Shown here: positions 36,440 through 37,415 of the stretch, in pieces
Numbering within the stretch: the first letter of the stretch is position 1
Layout of the letters: each line of letters begins with the position of its first letter
IMG/VR virus record: IMGVR_UViG_3300033149_002163
Coordinates: 1-37,415 of that record
Strand: one strand, 5' to 3'
Source of the DNA: a virus
DNA: 37,415 bases
Program-made: the position numbers and the translations under genes
Notes under the pieces: generated by a model
Database searches by the model: none
What the model was told of the DNA's origin: nothing
Seen by the model: the letters and a program-made list of their open reading frames with translations, nothing else

Positions 36440-37276
36440 TTATTCCTCCTTCAAATGTTTAAGGTTCGCCTTCAGTTTGATGTTGATACTTTCTGGCAGC
36501 TTGGCTATGAGCGCTTCCACTTCGGCCCGCGTCGGTTCGGGTAGTGAAATATCCCGGCGGCTGTTCGCGCCGATGCTTACGAACTTCGGCCCGATACCTG
36601 CGAGCATATCCCGGAACGGTAATAGGTCGAACTGCATTACCGGCTCGACCGTTACGCTCAAGCTGTAATCCGTACCTCGCCGTCGGCTATGCTCTCGCAC
36701 CTGCCGATTGTACGCGGGGTGGCTCAGTAGGTGGCCGTAGGCGGCCTTGGACATCGGGCCGGTATCTTCAGCCCGCCCTATCTTGTGATGCGTTATACGA
36801 GCCCGTAACGCCCGCATAGCCGTCGCCCTGGCTATCGGGTGCGGCTCATTATTTATCTCCGGGTAGGCTCGGTTGCTTTCGATGGTCGTGCAAAAGACCA
36901 CGCGCGGCGGGTACTCCCATAGCTCGAAGTCCTGGAAGCGCCACGGGTTCGCAGTCTGGAATAGGTAGGTGTTCAGCGGGTAGTCTTGGCAATGGTCAAG
37001 CACCTGCTGTATGATGTCGTGCGGTACGATCTGCGCGAATAGGTCCCCGCAGTTCTGCACGAATATGGTACGACCGCATCCCCAGTTATGCAGCTCCTTG
37101 CGTACCAGTCGCGGCGTTTTGTCCTGGTGATACTTCAACGTCAGCGCGGGGGCCGCGAACTTCTCAATGTAACAGTACACGCATCGGTGGCCGAACGTGT
37201 GGCAGTTCATCGCCACGGGGTTGATTGTGTGCGTTACCCACTCGTACATATTTCCGGCTGACTTGTTCAGTGGCAT
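36440..37276 (-). CDS. DUF5131 (phage Gp37/Gp68)-type radical-SAM-like protein
   Basis: The protein is 278 residues from ATG 37276, preceded by GGTGAACAC; TTG 37291 is a poorer start. Near the N-terminus are INPVAMNC and HRCVYCYIEKF, giving C25-x6-C32-x2-C35, the spacing of the Gp37/Gp68 (DUF5131) family ('N-P-x-x-x-C-x6-C-x2-C-Y') and not of classical C-x3-C-x2-C enzymes. It continues with barrel-like strands (RTIFVQNCGDLFA, TYLFQTANPWRF, VVFCTTIESN, YSLSVTVEPVMQF, FVSIGANSRRD). The reaction is unknown for the family. It precedes the Spo11-like gene by two bases. Confidence 0.8.
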   Translation of the reverse strand: MPLNKSAGNMYEWVTHTINPVAMNCHTFGHRCVYCYIEKFAAPALTLKYHQDKTPRLVRKELHNWGCGRTIFVQNCGDLFAQIVPHDIIQQVLDHCQDYPLNTYLFQTANPWRFQDFELWEYPPRVVFCTTIESNRAYPEINNEPHPIARATAMRALRARITHHKIGRAEDTGPMSKAAYGHLLSHPAYNRQVREHSRRRGTDYSLSVTVEPVMQFDLLPFRDMLAGIGPKFVSIGANSRRDISLPEPTRAEVEALIAKLPESINIKLKANLKHLKEE

Positions 37277-37280
37277 GTGT

Positions 37281-37415
37281 TCACCGTTCAAATAGTCTTA
37301 AAGCGTCGGCGGGATGTACGAATATCGTGCCCTCTGGAATAGCGGTATGTTGTAATATTTTCGCGCCACGGAACTCTCCGAACGTTGACGATTCATGTTT
37401 GAGTTGTTCGATACC
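37281..37415 (-). CDS. Hypothetical protein, 3' part of gene spanning the contig junction
   Basis: This is the end of the 105-residue gene that starts at 297 on the circular map. The unique part added here is six codons (L-R-L-F-E-R) and TGA at 37281-37283; the rest repeats bases 1-114. The TGA belongs to the GGTGA site of the next gene. Confidence 0.85.
   Translation of the reverse strand, partial: GIEQLKHESSTFGEFRGAKILQHTAIPEGTIFVHPADALRLFER
37302..37415. repeat. Terminal direct repeat, right copy
   Basis: These 114 bases repeat 1-114 without a mismatch and mark the circular closure of the contig. Confidence 0.95.

Noticed and set aside
1-37415. CRISPR array, insertion sequence or transposase
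   Set aside because: No regularly spaced repeats and no transposase-like or integrase-like protein were seen on either strand.

Overview
The window looks like one complete, circularly permuted genome of a head-tailed virus (Caudoviricetes, siphovirus-like gene set). The first 114 bases are repeated exactly at the end (1-114 = 37302-37415), so the unit genome is 37,301 bp and one gene runs across the junction. Every gene I can support lies on the minus strand. The host is most likely an archaeon. Ribosome binding sites are dominated by GGTGA followed by exactly four bases and the start codon, an AT-rich TATA-like element lies about 26 bases before a portal start that has no ribosome binding site, an oligo-T tract ends the structural block, and an AbrB-type regulator and about fifteen small zinc-finger-like proteins are present. 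No ribosomal or host gene is present to name the host. A GC-rich methanogen or thermoplasmatal relative is only a guess.

Read in the direction of transcription (right to left). From 29.1 to 23.9 kb comes a packaging block: an HTH protein, a zinc/PD-(D/E)XK nuclease-like protein, a CCHC zinc-knuckle protein, a small basic zinc protein, terminase large subunit, a zinc-ribbon protein and a coiled-coil DNA-binding-like protein. A promoter-like gap at 23.79-23.88 kb precedes the virion genes: portal fused to a MuF-like domain, gp10-like neck protein, DUF2213 protease/scaffold, decoration protein with inserted repeats, HK97-fold capsid protein followed by a terminator, connector, two small membrane proteins, a lectin-like protein, a probable tail terminator fused to beta domains, tail tube, a tail chaperone pair joined by a -1 frameshift (A AAA AAC), tape measure, a DNRLRE/FN3 tail protein and a hub-like protein. 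This block ends at 6.1 kb.

A 380-bp AT-rich control region (5760-6140) then precedes about a dozen small genes (5.76-3.7 kb, ending with the AbrB-like regulator). Next is a 590-bp hairpin-rich non-coding segment (3111-3702), then a recombination-like set (zinc-ribbon protein, Gp157/Gam-like coiled coil, PD-(D/E)XK-like protein and a Lys-rich-tailed protein) that ends at a hairpin/T-tract terminator.

Across the circular junction lies the most unusual cargo (37.3-29.1 kb): a DUF5131/Gp37-Gp68-type radical-SAM-like protein, a Spo11/topoisomerase VI A-like protein resembling the orphan 'Mini-A' group, a MazG-like NTP pyrophosphohydrolase, an ASCH-domain protein, many tiny zinc proteins, a ParB-like protein, and a B12-binding-type radical SAM enzyme sandwiched between two tiny Cys-rich proteins. 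I see no polymerase, helicase, integrase or recognisable lysin. Gene functions are assigned from motifs read by eye; no database search was run.
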